A stretch of 34,326 bases of DNA from Anabaena lutea FACHB-196 (lineage in GTDB: Bacteria > Cyanobacteriota > Cyanobacteriia > Cyanobacteriales > Nostocaceae): contig NZ_JACJST010000039.1 of NCBI RefSeq assembly GCF_014698305.1, positions 1 to 34,326 of the forward strand, given 5' to 3'. This document shows positions 34,234-34,326 of the stretch, piece after piece (the stretch's first letter is position 1; each line of letters begins with the position of its first letter). The notes under the pieces were generated by a model, which was not told the DNA's origin, did no database searches, and saw nothing but the letters and a program-made list of their open reading frames with translations. The position numbers and the translations under genes are program-made.

Positions 34234-34326
34234 GAGCATCTCAATTAGGCTTGACATAAGGGATGAGAGGAATCTAATGTAGAGTCAATGAAACAGGAAC
34301 TGAGAACTCGAATCATATAATTGTTA

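Noticed and set aside
34234-34326. Start of an insertion sequence at the right edge
   Set aside because: The abrupt loss of toxin homology suggests one, but only 93 bases remain and no terminal repeat or transposase can be read, so it is not listed as a feature.

Overview
The window reads as chromosomal DNA of a filamentous, probably heterocyst-forming cyanobacterium (Nostocales-like). This rests on HIP1 octamers (GCGATCGC, for example near 12960, 17602, 20434, 32216 and a double site at 32760), on families typical of the group (pentapeptide-repeat proteins, DUF29, a folate-biopterin transporter, a carotenoid oxygenase, DUF433/DUF5615, EF-hand NADPH oxidase) and on many dispersed palindromic or MITE-like repeats between genes. 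Species cannot be fixed from the sequence alone.

Layout. 1-1053 is a decayed TRAP-transporter locus: dctQ carries a stop and a frameshift, and the 5' ends of dctM (+) and dctP (-) are joined by a deletion. 1105-2271 (-) is a flavoprotein like the N-terminal half of cyanobacterial SelD. 2481-5315 holds two related pentapeptide-repeat proteins. 5891-11522 is a same-strand run of a subtilisin-type protease, an alpha/beta hydrolase and a caspase/NB-ARC/TPR STAND protein; the last two overlap by ATGA. This is a plausible conflict or programmed-cell-death module. 11770-16943 is mixed: orphan HlyD, an NmrA-like SDR, DUF29, exonuclease III and a tiny zinc-ribbon protein, with many repeats. 17227-20148 pairs a folate-biopterin transporter with a carotenoid cleavage oxygenase.

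20429-28417 is the most striking region. Four minus-strand genes lie opposite a divergent LysR regulator: a NOX5-type NADPH oxidase with EF-hands, a 105-residue unknown, a histidine-phosphatase/polytopic-membrane/EF-hand fusion, and a tandem-globin/two-TM/pentapeptide protein. A frameshifted EF-hand gene remnant lies between the last two. The set looks like a calcium-responsive, membrane-located redox (superoxide, O2 or NO) module. The individual families are known; I am not aware of a description of this combination.

29004-34326 holds glutamate dehydrogenase, an exported protein with two copies of an unknown domain and Asp/Arg-rich linkers, leucyl aminopeptidase preceded by a possible ATGA-coupled small ORF, and a DUF433/DUF5615 toxin-antitoxin-like pair whose toxin is cut to 30 residues near the window edge. 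No rRNA, tRNA, CRISPR array, complete insertion sequence or origin was seen.
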